Of a DNA stretch of 64,000 nucleotides, positions 19,155 to 28,677 are shown piece by piece. Each line of letters opens with the position of its first letter. Within the stretch, counting starts at the first letter, position 1. The DNA lies in NCBI RefSeq assembly GCF_022568775.1, contig NZ_JAKZHW010000001.1, positions 1,922,001-1,986,000 on the forward strand, written 5' to 3'. This DNA is from Sphingomonas telluris. Its GTDB lineage: Bacteria; Pseudomonadota; Alphaproteobacteria; Sphingomonadales; Sphingomonadaceae. A model generated the notes under the pieces. The model saw nothing but the letters and a program-made list of their open reading frames with translations. It ran no database searches and was not told where the DNA came from. The position numbers and the translations under genes were made by a program.

Positions 19155-19840
19155 CAGTCCGCCCAGCGGCGGAGCAGGTTGTGATAGGTGCCCGTCAGCG
19201 AGACGATCGCGGGGTCCTTGTCGCCGAGGTTTGTAGCGAGGGTGCGGATGGCGGCGTCCATTTCAAGGAGCAGCGTGCGCTGGCCGTCGTCGCGGACCAT
19301 CGATTGAATCCAGAAGAAGGATGCCACTCGCGATCCGCGCGTCACGGGCTCAACCCGGTGCAACGAGGCCGACGGGTAGAGGACGAGGTCACCCGCGGAG
19401 AGCTTCACAGCATGCTCGCCGTACGTGTCCTCGATCACGAGCTCCCCTCCATCGTAGCTGTCCGGATCGGAGAGGAAGAGCGTCGCCGACAGATCCGTTC
19501 GAATGCGGTCCGAGCGATCTGGCAAGTAGCGGATCGCGTTGTCGACATGATTGTCGAAACCATGCCCGGAGTCCGCATCGTAGCGGTTGAAGAAGGGCGG
19601 GAAGACACGCTTCGGGAGCGCCGCCGACATGAACAGACCGTTGTTCGCCAGCGCGGCGAGGATGATCTCGCCGGCCGCCTGGGCGTCCGGACATTCGGCC
19701 TTCAACTGCAGGTTGCGCTTGGCAAGTTCCGACTGCTTGCCGGCGGTTGCTCGCCCGTCCTCCCACGCGCCGCTGAGCACGAGCCGCCGGACTTCGGCGA
19801 GCTCATTGCCTGAAAGCGCAGCGGGGACCGCGACGAGCAT
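19151..19840 (-). CDS. PKHD-type Fe(II)/2-oxoglutarate hydroxylase (PiuC/YbiX)
   Basis: A 229-residue non-haem iron dioxygenase. The metal ligands are H98-x-D100 (NHVDN) and H161 (SLHRVEP); the 2-oxoglutarate-binding Arg is R171. The family (PiuC, YbiX) is usually found beside iron-regulated TonB receptors, as here: the receptor gene lies nine bases upstream on the same strand. The substrate in any organism is not settled; a role in siderophore use is inferred from context. Confidence 0.9.
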   Translation of the reverse strand: MLVAVPAALSGNELAEVRRLVLSGAWEDGRATAGKQSELAKRNLQLKAECPDAQAAGEIILAALANNGLFMSAALPKRVFPPFFNRYDADSGHGFDNHVDNAIRYLPDRSDRIRTDLSATLFLSDPDSYDGGELVIEDTYGEHAVKLSAGDLVLYPSASLHRVEPVTRGSRVASFFWIQSMVRDDGQRTLLLEMDAAIRTLATNLGDKDPAIVSLTGTYHNLLRRWADC

Positions 19841-19849
19841 CGCCCGTCC

Positions 19850-22090
19850 TTACAGGCCGAACGCCAGGGTGGCGACTGCGCTGCGACCCGCACCCGGCAC
19901 GAAGTGGCCGCCGCCGAGAGAGTCGGCGTAGCGCTTGTCGAAAAGGTTAAAGGCGTTGAGGCGGAGCGTGACCTTCTTGCTGATGTCGTAGCCGAAGGTG
20001 GCGTCAGCGACCCAATAATCGTCGACCTTTCGCGTGTTCGTCGTGTTCGTGTAGCGTGCCCCGACGTAGCGAACGCCGCCGCCGATCTCGATGCCCTGCG
20101 GGAAGGTGTAGAGGGTCCAGAGCGAGCCGCTGTTCTTCGGCACGTTACCGAGGCGATTGCCGATATCGGTGATCGTGTTGGAATCGATCACCTCGCTGTC
20201 GAGATAGGTGTAGCTCGCGACCAGCTGCCAGCGTTCGGTGATGCGCCCCGTCGCGCCGAACTCGAAACCGTCCACGCGCTGCTCGCCCTCGAGGACCATG
20301 GCAGGCTCGCCGGGAAGGCCGGGCGTGCGGGCGTTGGTCTTCTCCGTGCGGAACAGAGCGGTCGTCACAAGTAGCTTGCCGCCGAAGCCGTCCCACTTCG
20401 AACCGACCTCGAAGGTGCGGCTGTGCTCGGGCTTCAGCGCGCCCTGAGCCTCTGTCGGAGTCGTCTGCGTCAGGTTCTCGATCGACGGGTTCACCGACGT
20501 TCCGGCGCCGGCGTAGAGGCTAAGCGTCCGGATCGGCTTGTATGTGATGCCCGCGCGCCAGGTCAGGTACGAATCGCTGCGGTCGATCGGGCCGACCGTT
20601 GCCGAGAGTTGCGACGGCGCAGGATCGAACTCGCTCTTGTTGTGCTCCCAGCGCAATCCGCCCGTGATGAGGATCTGGTCGGTGAGATAGGCGGTATCGA
20701 AGACGTATGCCGCGACCGTGTCCGCCTTTGCGTGGACGACCTCGCCCGGAAGATGGACAACCGTCCCATCCCAGGGGCGCTCTGGATCCGGATCGAAGAT
20801 GTTCGTTGGGGTACCATCGGTAATCAGGCGAAGCTGGTTGCGGCTCTTCTCGCTCGAAATCTCGAAACCCGCGATCGCGTCATGGCGGACGCTGCCGGTC
20901 TGGAACTTCGCGAAAAGGTTCGACTGATTGAGCAGAACCTTATCGACCGTGTCGCGCGACTGCGTTTGCGGGTTCACTAGCAGCCCGGTGTTAGTCGTCG
21001 GTGGGTCGCTAGGAATGACTGCAAATCGCGGCGAGGAATAGATCGAGTCTCGCGTCGCGTAGCCGTATCGGGTCGTGTTCGCGATGCGGATGTCCGACGT
21101 GATGTCGTGCTCCAGCGCGAACGTCGCGATGTTGGTGACCGTGTCCTCGTAATCTCGCTCCGTCAGCCCGTAGTAATTGTCGTAATCCACCGGCGCGGGC
21201 TTGTTGTGATATTCCGGAAGCGCCGTGTTAGTGTCGGGAACGAACGGGATTCCGTAATCCGGCTGATTGTCCCCCTCTAGGCGGAAATAGGACAGGATGG
21301 CTCGCGTCGACGTGCCGAGGCCGGCGGCAATGGACGGCGCGATGCCCCAGCGCTTGGTTTCGACATGGTCGCGCCCGGGCGTGTCGGCCTCATGATAGAG
21401 CAGATTGACCCGAAGCGCCGTGCCGCCGCCCAGGCCGAGCCGATCCCCGCCCACGTTCACGTCGGCAGTTCCCCGCACGTAGCCGGGCAAGCCCACGCCG
21501 ACCGTGCCGCTTACGAAGGTCCCCAGCTTCGGCTGCTTCGAGAACATGTTGATGTAGCCGCCGGTCGACCCGCGTCCGGTCTGGGCCGACGCGGGACCCT
21601 TCACTACCTCGACCTGTTCCACGTTGAACGTGTCGCGCGTGTAGCTGGCAAAGTCGCGAATGCCGTCGACGAAGATGTCGTTGCGTGCACCGAAGCCGCG
21701 TAGCGTCAGATTGTCGCCCGCCGGTCCGCCGCCGCCCTCGCCGGCAGCCATGCTGATGCCGGAGACGTTGCGAAGCACGTCGTTGAGCGTCGTTGCCGCC
21801 TGCTGTTCGATGATCTCGCGGGGGACGATGCTGATCGATTGCGGCGCATCGCGCACGTCGGGCAGGCGGCTGTTCAGCGTGTTGATGCGATACTTCGCCC
21901 CGGTGACGATGATGGGGTCGGCGCCCTCGCTGTTTTCGGCAGCGTCCGAGGTCGTCGCCGCAGTGGCCGTTCCGGATGCCGCGACGTCGTTCGCGTAGGC
22001 TTCCGTGCTGAACAGCAGCGTGGAGCCCACCAGCACCGATGCCGCCTTCCTGTACGAACGGATACCGGCGCTACTGCTGAATCGCGACAC
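19850..22090 (-). CDS. TonB-dependent siderophore receptor (Fiu-like)
   Basis: A 746-residue outer-membrane receptor. After the signal peptide (about 1-34) comes a TonB-box-like DPIIVTGAKY, then the plug domain (about 75-190) with DAPQSISIVPREII, RGFGARNDIFVDGIRD and VEVVKGPASAQTGRGSTGG, all typical of the siderophore receptor subfamily, and a 22-strand barrel ending in a C-terminal aromatic-type strand (VATLAFGL). The start is GTG at 22090 with AAAGGGG upstream. A Fur-like palindrome lies 46-66 bases before the start. With the PKHD hydroxylase it resembles the fiu-ybiX iron unit, so catecholate siderophores are the likely ligands. Confidence 0.9.
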   Translation of the reverse strand: MSRFSSSAGIRSYRKAASVLVGSTLLFSTEAYANDVAASGTATAATTSDAAENSEGADPIIVTGAKYRINTLNSRLPDVRDAPQSISIVPREIIEQQAATTLNDVLRNVSGISMAAGEGGGGPAGDNLTLRGFGARNDIFVDGIRDFASYTRDTFNVEQVEVVKGPASAQTGRGSTGGYINMFSKQPKLGTFVSGTVGVGLPGYVRGTADVNVGGDRLGLGGGTALRVNLLYHEADTPGRDHVETKRWGIAPSIAAGLGTSTRAILSYFRLEGDNQPDYGIPFVPDTNTALPEYHNKPAPVDYDNYYGLTERDYEDTVTNIATFALEHDITSDIRIANTTRYGYATRDSIYSSPRFAVIPSDPPTTNTGLLVNPQTQSRDTVDKVLLNQSNLFAKFQTGSVRHDAIAGFEISSEKSRNQLRLITDGTPTNIFDPDPERPWDGTVVHLPGEVVHAKADTVAAYVFDTAYLTDQILITGGLRWEHNKSEFDPAPSQLSATVGPIDRSDSYLTWRAGITYKPIRTLSLYAGAGTSVNPSIENLTQTTPTEAQGALKPEHSRTFEVGSKWDGFGGKLLVTTALFRTEKTNARTPGLPGEPAMVLEGEQRVDGFEFGATGRITERWQLVASYTYLDSEVIDSNTITDIGNRLGNVPKNSGSLWTLYTFPQGIEIGGGVRYVGARYTNTTNTRKVDDYWVADATFGYDISKKVTLRLNAFNLFDKRYADSLGGGHFVPGAGRSAVATLAFGL

Positions 22091-22135
22091 GTGAAAAGCC
22101 CCTTTGCCTCGATTGAAGAGTTAGGGGCGGACTAT

Positions 22136-22156
22136 CGTTATTGATAGTCATTCGCA
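22136..22156 (-). promoter_or_regulatory. Fur-box-like operator upstream of siderophore receptor
   Basis: On the minus strand this reads TGCGAATGACTATCAATAAC plus G, close to the alphaproteobacterial Fur/Irr pattern of TGC-AAT repeats and to the classical GATAATGATTATC box. It lies 46-66 bases upstream of the receptor start, a sensible position for iron repression. Assigned by eye. Confidence 0.55.
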
Positions 22157-22188
22157 ATAGCAGGCGTGGAATAGCTTGATTAGAGCGC

Positions 22189-22881
22189 TTAAACCGTTGA
22201 GTTCAGGCGATTTGCCGCCGCTCTTACGCGTCTTTCGCGATCCGGCGCGAAGCGGTTGGACCGATCATGAACGGCGGCAATGAGCCTCTCGCCAGCCTTT
22301 TCGGGCGATCCTGATTCGAATGGCGGGTGCGGATCGTATTCCAGCCCGAGCTGCACGCCGCGGGCATATTCCTCGCCCCGGATCTCGGCCATCAGCGCGA
22401 AAGCGAAGTCGATGCCTGCAGTGACTCCGCCGCCCGTGACCCGGTTGCGATCGAAGACGACGCGCTCGGCGACGGGTTCCGCTCCGAAGAGGCTGAGATA
22501 GTCGCGCCAGGCCCAGTGCGATGTTGCGCGATACCCTGCGAGCAGGCCCGCGGCGCCGAGAATGAGCGAGCCGGTGCAGACGCTCGTCACCCACCGCGCA
22601 TTGTCCGCGACGCCTCGAAGCCAGTCCAGCACCTCTTCGTCTTCCATGACGTCCATGCAGCCGAACCCGCCCGGCACGCAGAGGATGTCTGCCGCGGCCA
22701 CTTCTTCCAGTGTCGCGGTCGGGAGGAGCGCGAACCCGCTGTCGGTCGGGACGGGCTCGCGCGCTTTCCACACGAGGTCGACCTTCGCATCGCCGAGCCG
22801 CGACAGGACCTGCGCCGGACCGGTGAGGTCGAGCTGCGTGACGTTGGGATAGACGAGAAAGACGACGCGAAGGGGGCCCAT
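22189..22881 (-). CDS. DJ-1/PfpI family protein, isonitrile-hydratase-like
   Basis: A 230-residue protein of the DJ-1 superfamily. The nucleophile elbow is V-T-S-V-C102-T-G, and D18 lies in TQLDLTGP; these match the Cys and Asp pair of isocyanide hydratase (C101 and D17 in the Pseudomonas enzyme, allowing for one extra residue). VFDRNRVTGGGVTAGIDF is also typical. ATG 22881 starts four bases after the smc stop, so the genes may be cotranscribed. Hydration of isonitriles to N-formamides is possible but unproven here. Confidence 0.82.
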   Translation of the reverse strand: MGPLRVVFLVYPNVTQLDLTGPAQVLSRLGDAKVDLVWKAREPVPTDSGFALLPTATLEEVAAADILCVPGGFGCMDVMEDEEVLDWLRGVADNARWVTSVCTGSLILGAAGLLAGYRATSHWAWRDYLSLFGAEPVAERVVFDRNRVTGGGVTAGIDFAFALMAEIRGEEYARGVQLGLEYDPHPPFESGSPEKAGERLIAAVHDRSNRFAPDRERRVRAAANRLNSTV

Positions 22882-22885
22882 CGCC

Positions 22886-25800
22886 TTATTCTGCAGCGAG
22901 AAGCGTCGTCGCTCCACCCAGATCGACGGAGACCAGGCGGCTGATGCCCTTTTCGATCATCGTTACGCCGTAGAGGCGGTGCATGCGGCTCATCGTCACC
23001 GCGTTGTGCGTGACGATGAGGTAGCGCGTGTCGGTTTCGCTCGTCATGCGGTCGAGCAGGTCGCAGAAGCGCTCAACGTTCGCATCGTCAAGCGGCGCGT
23101 CGACCTCGTCGAGCACGCAGATCGGCGCGGGGTTCGTTAGGAACAATGCGAAGATGAGCGCGACCGCGGTCAGGGCCTGCTCGCCGCCGGACAGCAAAGT
23201 CAGCGTCGAAAGGCGCTTGCCCGGCGGCTGCGCCAGGATCTCCAGCCCGGCCTCGAGGGGATCGTCGCTCTCGACCAGTTCAAGGTGAGCCTGGCCGCCG
23301 TTGAACAGTGTCGTGAACAGGTCCCGGAAGTGCGCGTCGACCTTCTGAAAGGCATCGATGAGCCTAACCCGGCCTTCGCGGTTGAGATTGCCGATCGAGC
23401 CGCGCAGGCGATGGATGGCCTGCGTCAACTCCTCCGCTTCCTCGGCGCCCTTGACCCGGGCATCTTCAAGCTCGGCCAGCTCCTGCTCGGCGACGAGGTT
23501 CACCGGCCCGATGCGCTCGCGCTCGGCGGTGAGGCGTTCGAGGAGCGCGGACTGAGCCTCGGCATCGACCTGTTCGCCGGCATCGAAGCCAAGCCGTTCC
23601 GGCAGCCGCTGCGGCACGCACTCGAAACGCTCCAAGCATACGCGCGCATATTCGGCGCGGCGGGCCTCTTGGCCCTCGGCGCGAGCGGCGGCGGCAGCGC
23701 GGCGCTCGCGGGCGGAGGAAAGGGTTTCATTGGAAGCCGCCAGATCCGACGCGGCCTTCAACACGCCAGCCTCAGCGGCGCGCTCCGCTTCTGCAGCCGC
23801 AGAGGTCGCGCGCTCCAGCTCGCGCGAGCGGCCTTCCTGTTCGCTGATGGCGGCATCGAGCCGCTGCGGCTCATCCGTTAGCTCCGCTCGCTCGGCGGCC
23901 TGTTGCCCCTGGCGCTCGACGGCCAGCGCGAGCCTACGCTTCGCGTCCGCGTGGCGCTTGCGCCATTCGTCCTGTTCGCGCCCGGCAGCGCCATGACGTT
24001 CGCGCGCAGCAGCGGTTTCACGAGCTCGCGTCGCCGCTTCTGCACGCTTGTCGGCAACGGCGGTTCCAGCAGCAGAGGCAAGGGCCCTAGCCGCTTCGAC
24101 ATCTGCTTCGAGCGCGGCCGGATCGGGCAAGCCAGCGAGGACAGTCTCGGCCGCCTGAAGTGACTCGGCGGCGGCCTCGGCGACGGGCTTGAGGTCGTCG
24201 AGCCGCTGCGAAATCGCTTCGCGCTGCGCGTTGAGACGGTCGATCGCGACGGCAGCAGCGTCAGCGGCGCGCTCTGCATCGCGAGACTCGCGTTCGGCGG
24301 CGGAGCCCGCCTTGCGCTGCTCGTCGCCTTCGGAGCGCCAGCGCTCGACGTCGCGCGCAGCCTCGTCGCGCGCGGAGGCGGCCGCTGCAACGGCGCCTTC
24401 AAGCTCCGGCAACTGCCGGTTCAATTCGGCGAGACGGTTAGCGCGGATCAGGCGTTCCGCCGCCGCCGCACCCGAGCCGGTCGAGACGAAGCCGTCCCAG
24501 CGCCGAAGCTTGCCGTCGCGCGTCACCAGCCTCTGGCCGACCGCGAGCGGCTGGCCGCTGTCCTCATCGGCGACGCCGATCTGCTTCAGGCGCCTCAGCA
24601 ATTGGGAAGGGGCGCGAACGTGATCGATGAGGGGCGTCAGGCCGGGCGCCAGCGGCGGATCGCCTGCCTGCGTCACGCTGCCCATCCACCGGCGGACGCC
24701 GCCGCCGCCGATCGACGCATCCGCGTCTTCACCGAGCGCAGCGGCAAGAGCGCGTTCGTATCCGGCTTCCGCAGTCAGGCTCTCGATCGCCGAGCCGCCG
24801 CCGTGTAGCAGGGCCCGCTCCAGCGCCTGCGCCTCGGCCTTCACCGCCGACAGGGCCGCACGCGCGGCTGCCACGGCGCTCTCCGCCCCGTCCCGGCGTT
24901 CGGCAGCTTCGGCGCGCTGGGCCTCCGCGGCCTCCAGCTTGGTTTCGGCGGCCGCTTGCGCGGCCTTTGCGGCCTCAGCGCGCTTCAACGCTTCCTGGCG
25001 GGCGGTCTCCTGCTCAGACCCCGAGCCAAGCGCTTCAATCTGGCCCGCAAGCTTCTGGCGCTCCTGCTCGGTCCGGTCGACCTGCGCCCTGGCCGCATCC
25101 AGAGCCGCCTCCGCGACCCGGCGCTCGGCCCGCATCGCAGCCTGCCGCGCGAGCAGGTCGGCCAATGCCGCTTCCGCTTCGCGCGATGCCGTTTCCAGTT
25201 CCGCCAGCTCGCGGCCGATGCGAGCCGCCTGGGTCTCGTCATCGGCAAGGCGTGCATCGATCGCTGCCCGCTCGGCATCGAGCTCTGCGATCCGCGTCTC
25301 GGCATCGCCCCGAAGCGCTTCCTCGCGCTCCATGTCAGCCGCCAGCGCAGCGTCGAGCCTGTCGAGTTCCGCCAGCCGTCGAACCACCGTGTCGCGGCGT
25401 GCGCGCGTCGTAGCCAGCTCGTGCGCGAGCTCGGTCGCCCGTTCGCGCGCCTGCGACAGCTCGTTGCGGCGCTGCGTCAGGAGAGCCGCCGCCTGGTCCT
25501 GCGCCTGCTGGACCTCGACCAAGGTCCGCTGAAGCGTCGCGACCTCGCCCTCTGCGGCCTTGGCTTCGGCCGTCGCTGCAGTCGCTGCCTGATCAGCCTC
25601 GACCCAGCGGGCGTGGACAAGCCGAGCCTCGGCTGCCCGAATCTTGTCGGAAAGCTGGCGATAGCGCTCGGCCGCGCGCGCCTGACGCCTTAGCGCCGCC
25701 GCCCGCTGCTCCTGATCCGAGAGAAGCTCGGCAAGGCGCGTAAGGTTGGTTTCGGTCGCCCGCAGCTTCTGTTCGGCGTCCTTGCGCCGCGCGTGCAGGC

Positions 25801-26305
25801 CTGAAATGCCGGCGGCCTCTTCCAGGAGGAGCCGCCGCTCGGTCGGCTTGGCGGCGATGATCGACCCGACCTTGCCCTGGCTGACTAGCGCCGGCGAATG
25901 GGCGCCCGTCGCGGCGTCCGCGAACAGCAGCGACACGTCCTTGGCGCGGACATCGCGGCCGTCGAGCCGGTAGGCCGAACCGGCACCGCGCTCGATACGC
26001 CGCGTAACTTCGGATTCGCCCGAAAGTCCTCCGTCGTCCGTGCGATTACGCTCGATGAGGATCGAGACTTCGGCGAAGTCGCGCGGCGGGCGGGTCGCGG
26101 TGCCGGCGAAGATCACGTCGTCCATCCCGCCGCCGCGAAGCGACTTGGGACTGCCTTCGCCCATCACCCAGCGGATGGCTTCCAACAGATTGGACTTGCC
26201 GCAGCCGTTAGGTCCGACGACGCCCGTGAGGCCGGGTTCGATGCGCAGCTCCGACGGCTCGACGAAGCTCTTGAAGCCGCTGAGCTTGAGCCGTCGGATG
26301 CGCAT
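22886..26305 (-). CDS. smc: Chromosome segregation ATPase SMC
   Basis: A 1139-residue condensin. Walker A is at 31-38 (GPNGCGKS). Two long Ala/Glu/Arg-rich coiled coils flank a hinge (about 490-620, around SVTQAGDPPLAPGLTPLIDHV). The C-terminal head has the LSGGEQALTAVALIFALF signature and the Walker B VLDEVDAPLDDANV. The start ATG follows the DsbA-like gene by 27 bases. The order dciA, dsbA-like, smc on one strand opposite mutY is common in alphaproteobacteria. Confidence 0.97.
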   Translation of the reverse strand: MRIRRLKLSGFKSFVEPSELRIEPGLTGVVGPNGCGKSNLLEAIRWVMGEGSPKSLRGGGMDDVIFAGTATRPPRDFAEVSILIERNRTDDGGLSGESEVTRRIERGAGSAYRLDGRDVRAKDVSLLFADAATGAHSPALVSQGKVGSIIAAKPTERRLLLEEAAGISGLHARRKDAEQKLRATETNLTRLAELLSDQEQRAAALRRQARAAERYRQLSDKIRAAEARLVHARWVEADQAATAATAEAKAAEGEVATLQRTLVEVQQAQDQAAALLTQRRNELSQARERATELAHELATTRARRDTVVRRLAELDRLDAALAADMEREEALRGDAETRIAELDAERAAIDARLADDETQAARIGRELAELETASREAEAALADLLARQAAMRAERRVAEAALDAARAQVDRTEQERQKLAGQIEALGSGSEQETARQEALKRAEAAKAAQAAAETKLEAAEAQRAEAAERRDGAESAVAAARAALSAVKAEAQALERALLHGGGSAIESLTAEAGYERALAAALGEDADASIGGGGVRRWMGSVTQAGDPPLAPGLTPLIDHVRAPSQLLRRLKQIGVADEDSGQPLAVGQRLVTRDGKLRRWDGFVSTGSGAAAAERLIRANRLAELNRQLPELEGAVAAAASARDEAARDVERWRSEGDEQRKAGSAAERESRDAERAADAAAVAIDRLNAQREAISQRLDDLKPVAEAAAESLQAAETVLAGLPDPAALEADVEAARALASAAGTAVADKRAEAATRARETAAARERHGAAGREQDEWRKRHADAKRRLALAVERQGQQAAERAELTDEPQRLDAAISEQEGRSRELERATSAAAEAERAAEAGVLKAASDLAASNETLSSARERRAAAAARAEGQEARRAEYARVCLERFECVPQRLPERLGFDAGEQVDAEAQSALLERLTAERERIGPVNLVAEQELAELEDARVKGAEEAEELTQAIHRLRGSIGNLNREGRVRLIDAFQKVDAHFRDLFTTLFNGGQAHLELVESDDPLEAGLEILAQPPGKRLSTLTLLSGGEQALTAVALIFALFLTNPAPICVLDEVDAPLDDANVERFCDLLDRMTSETDTRYLIVTHNAVTMSRMHRLYGVTMIEKGISRLVSVDLGGATTLLAAE

Positions 26306-26332
26306 TTATTCTGCCCCCACCCTCAGCTTGCC

Positions 26333-27082
26333 TTAGCCGCCGAGTGCGTCACGCAGCTGCGGTTCGAGCTTGTCCCAGGTGGCGGTCTGCTCGAGCATCT
26401 TGCCGTTGATCACGAAAGTCGGCGTTCCCGCGAATTCGGGGAATTGCGTTGTCGCATCGCCGTTCATCTGCACCAGCTGGTTGATCTCCGCCTGATTGGT
26501 CAGGCACTGCGCGCTCTTCGACGAGGGGACGCCATGCTGCGCGCCCCACTGCTGAAGCCCCGCCCATTCGGCGATCTTCGTGAACTGCTGTTCCGGACCC
26601 ATTGTCTGGAGGCTCTGCGTCTGCTCCGCCGGAATGGCCTGCAGCTTCGCGATCCAGTTCTTCTGATCCGCGTAGAGCTCGTGCGTCAGCGGGAAGAAGC
26701 GCTCCGGCCCCGCACAGCGCGCGATCAAAGCAGCCGTCAGGTCGTACGGATCGCGGACGAAGTTGCGGAACTCGTAGCTGACGCGGCCGGTCTTCACGTA
26801 CTTGTTGATGAGCGCCTCGCCGCCCTTCTCGTCGAACTCGGCGCAGTGCGGGCAGGTCATGGAGCCGAACTCGATCAGCTTCACGTCGGCCTCGGGATTG
26901 CCCATTACGTAGCCGCCGGCTTCAGTGCGCGAGACCATCTTGGTCCAGTCGCCGCCCTTCGGCGGAGCGACGGCCTTGATCGGCGCCGCAGCGGTCGTGT
27001 TGGCTTCATCGCCTTTCTTGGCATCGCAGGCGCCGCTGGACAGCACCGCGACGGCGGCAAGCAGGACATAGGCTGGCTTCAT
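26333..27082 (-). CDS. DsbA-like thioredoxin-fold lipoprotein
   Basis: A 249-residue exported thiol oxidoreductase. The signal region ends in SSGAC (C19), suggesting lipid attachment, although a plain signal peptidase site is possible. The thioredoxin fold has a CPHC active site (MTCPHCAEF, about residues 79-82) and the cis-Pro loop GTPTFVINGK near the end. The insert between them is helical, as in DsbA and BdbD. ATG 27082 was chosen as the signal peptide start. It lies between dciA and smc, with four bases to the dciA stop. Confidence 0.88.
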   Translation of the reverse strand: MKPAYVLLAAVAVLSSGACDAKKGDEANTTAAAPIKAVAPPKGGDWTKMVSRTEAGGYVMGNPEADVKLIEFGSMTCPHCAEFDEKGGEALINKYVKTGRVSYEFRNFVRDPYDLTAALIARCAGPERFFPLTHELYADQKNWIAKLQAIPAEQTQSLQTMGPEQQFTKIAEWAGLQQWGAQHGVPSSKSAQCLTNQAEINQLVQMNGDATTQFPEFAGTPTFVINGKMLEQTATWDKLEPQLRDALGG

Positions 27083-27086
27083 CGGT

Positions 27087-27650
27087 TCATTCACTCCGGA
27101 AAGGTAATGGAATCGGGTTTTCCACAGGCGAATCCACGGTGGGAGCCCCGGTGCTAGCAGCGATCCTGCCCGCAAGCGATTCGAGGCAGGCGCGAAGCTC
27201 CGGATCGGCGATCTGCCGAAGTCCCTCACCGAGTTCCTTCGGAACGGGCCGAAGCTGGGGACGCGCCGGCTCGGGCTCGCGGGGAAGAGGCTTGCCCTGC
27301 CTGAACACCACCCGGTTCACGGCCTCATATCCAAAGAAGCGGTTCACGCGCTCGATGATCAGAGGGCTGAGATGCTGAAGCAGAGGTGAATGCGCGCCTT
27401 CGACGAGCAGGGTCAGGACGCCGCCGGACTTCTTGCCCGTCGGAAAACGGATGGATTCCGGGGACGAAACCTTGGCGTACCGCTCGCCAACGAGTTCCGG
27501 CCAGCGGCTGACGATCGCGCTCTGGACGAAACCGAAGCGGCGGAAGGCAACGCCGCCAATTTCGCCGACGAGCTCTCCGGCGGCACGCGGACGGCCGCTC
27601 CTCGGCGCGTCCTCATTCTTCTTCGTATTCGGTGACTTGGGCTTCGCCAT
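27087..27650 (-). CDS. dciA: DciA-like DUF721 protein
   Basis: A 187-residue protein whose residues about 25-115 form the DUF721/DciA fold (VGEIGGVAFRRFGFVQSAIV, WPELVGERYAKVS, then a strand GVLTLLVEGAHSPLLQHL). DciA loads or interacts with the replicative helicase DnaB in bacteria without DnaC. The C-terminal tail is Pro/Arg rich and probably flexible. The gene diverges from mutY with 28 bases between starts. The assignment rests on fold pattern and conserved neighbourhood. Confidence 0.85.
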   Translation of the reverse strand: MAKPKSPNTKKNEDAPRSGRPRAAGELVGEIGGVAFRRFGFVQSAIVSRWPELVGERYAKVSSPESIRFPTGKKSGGVLTLLVEGAHSPLLQHLSPLIIERVNRFFGYEAVNRVVFRQGKPLPREPEPARPQLRPVPKELGEGLRQIADPELRACLESLAGRIAASTGAPTVDSPVENPIPLPFRSE

Positions 27651-27678
27651 TTGACGGAGGTCATGCCATAGGGGGCGC

Positions 27679-28677
27679 GTGCCCGCCAACCGGTTGCTCC
27701 AACATTATGTGGATAACGCCCGCCGCCTTCCATGGCGCGCGATGCCCGGTGAGGAAACGTCAGATCCCTATCGCGTTTGGCTGAGCGAGGTGATGCTTCA
27801 GCAGACCACCGTCGCAGCCGTGACACCGCGATTCGAGCGGTTCCTGGCGCGCTGGCCGACGGTCGAAGCGCTGGCCGCAGCGGCCGACGAGGATGTGCTC
27901 TCCGAGTGGGCCGGGCTCGGATATTATGCCCGTGCCCGCAACCTCATCGCTTGCGCGCGAGAGGTCGCCGGCCGCGGAGGATTTCCGGACACCGAGGAAG
28001 AGCTTCGCAAGCTTCCGGGCATCGGCGGCTACACTGCCGCTGCGATTGCCGCGATCGCCTTCGGCAGGCGCGCGGTGGTGATCGACACCAATGTGGAGCG
28101 GGTTGTCGCGCGGCTGCATGGGATCGACGTGCCCATCGCGGAGGCCAAGGATCGAATCCGGGAGCTGGCGGACGCGCTGACTCCGCAGGTCGGCGCCGGC
28201 GACTTCGCCCAAGCGATGATGGACCTCGGCGCGACCATTTGCCGACCGCGGGCGCCAGAGTGCACTAAGTGCCCTCTTTCACCGGACTGCAAAGCTTTCG
28301 CATCGGGCGAGCCAGAGCGGTTCCCCGCGCCGAAGCGCAAGCTGGTGCGGCCGACGAAGCACGGCATCGCTCAATGGATCGAGCGCGACGGCTGCATCTG
28401 GCTCATCCGGAGGCCCGCCAAGGGCATGCTCGGCGGAATGGCTGCGTTGCCGGGCCCGGAATGGACCGCCGACACAGCAAACGAAGGTCCGGCGCTTGCT
28501 CGCGTGACCCACGTGTTCACCCATTTCCGCCTGGAGTTAGACATCGTCGCTGCATCAGAGCCTGAGCGCGAAGGCTGGTGGCAGGCACTTTCACAGATCA
28601 GCGACGCCGGGCTTCCGACCCTCTACCGCCGCGCCATCGACGCAGTTCTGGAATCGAGGACCAAGCTTGCGGCCTGA
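27679..28677 (+). CDS. mutY: A/G-specific adenine DNA glycosylase
   Basis: Removes adenine mispaired with 8-oxoguanine. The catalytic Glu is E37 (SEVMLQQT) and the Asp is D136 (VVIDTNVERV). The helix-hairpin-helix is LPGIGGYTA at 112-120. The 4Fe-4S ligands are C188, C195, C198 and C204 with the standard spacing 6-2-5. A C-terminal NUDIX-like domain (about 225-325) recognises 8-oxoguanine. The start is GTG at 27679. The end overlaps nudC by 11 bases. With UdgX, LigA and RecN it is one of several repair genes in the window. Confidence 0.96.
   Translation: MPANRLLQHYVDNARRLPWRAMPGEETSDPYRVWLSEVMLQQTTVAAVTPRFERFLARWPTVEALAAAADEDVLSEWAGLGYYARARNLIACAREVAGRGGFPDTEEELRKLPGIGGYTAAAIAAIAFGRRAVVIDTNVERVVARLHGIDVPIAEAKDRIRELADALTPQVGAGDFAQAMMDLGATICRPRAPECTKCPLSPDCKAFASGEPERFPAPKRKLVRPTKHGIAQWIERDGCIWLIRRPAKGMLGGMAALPGPEWTADTANEGPALARVTHVFTHFRLELDIVAASEPEREGWWQALSQISDAGLPTLYRRAIDAVLESRTKLAA

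Noticed and set aside
22026..22188. A small gene in the gap upstream of the siderophore receptor
   Set aside because: The gap between 22091 and 22188 is 98 bases, lower in GC and contains the Fur-like box; no open frame with a start and ribosome site fits.
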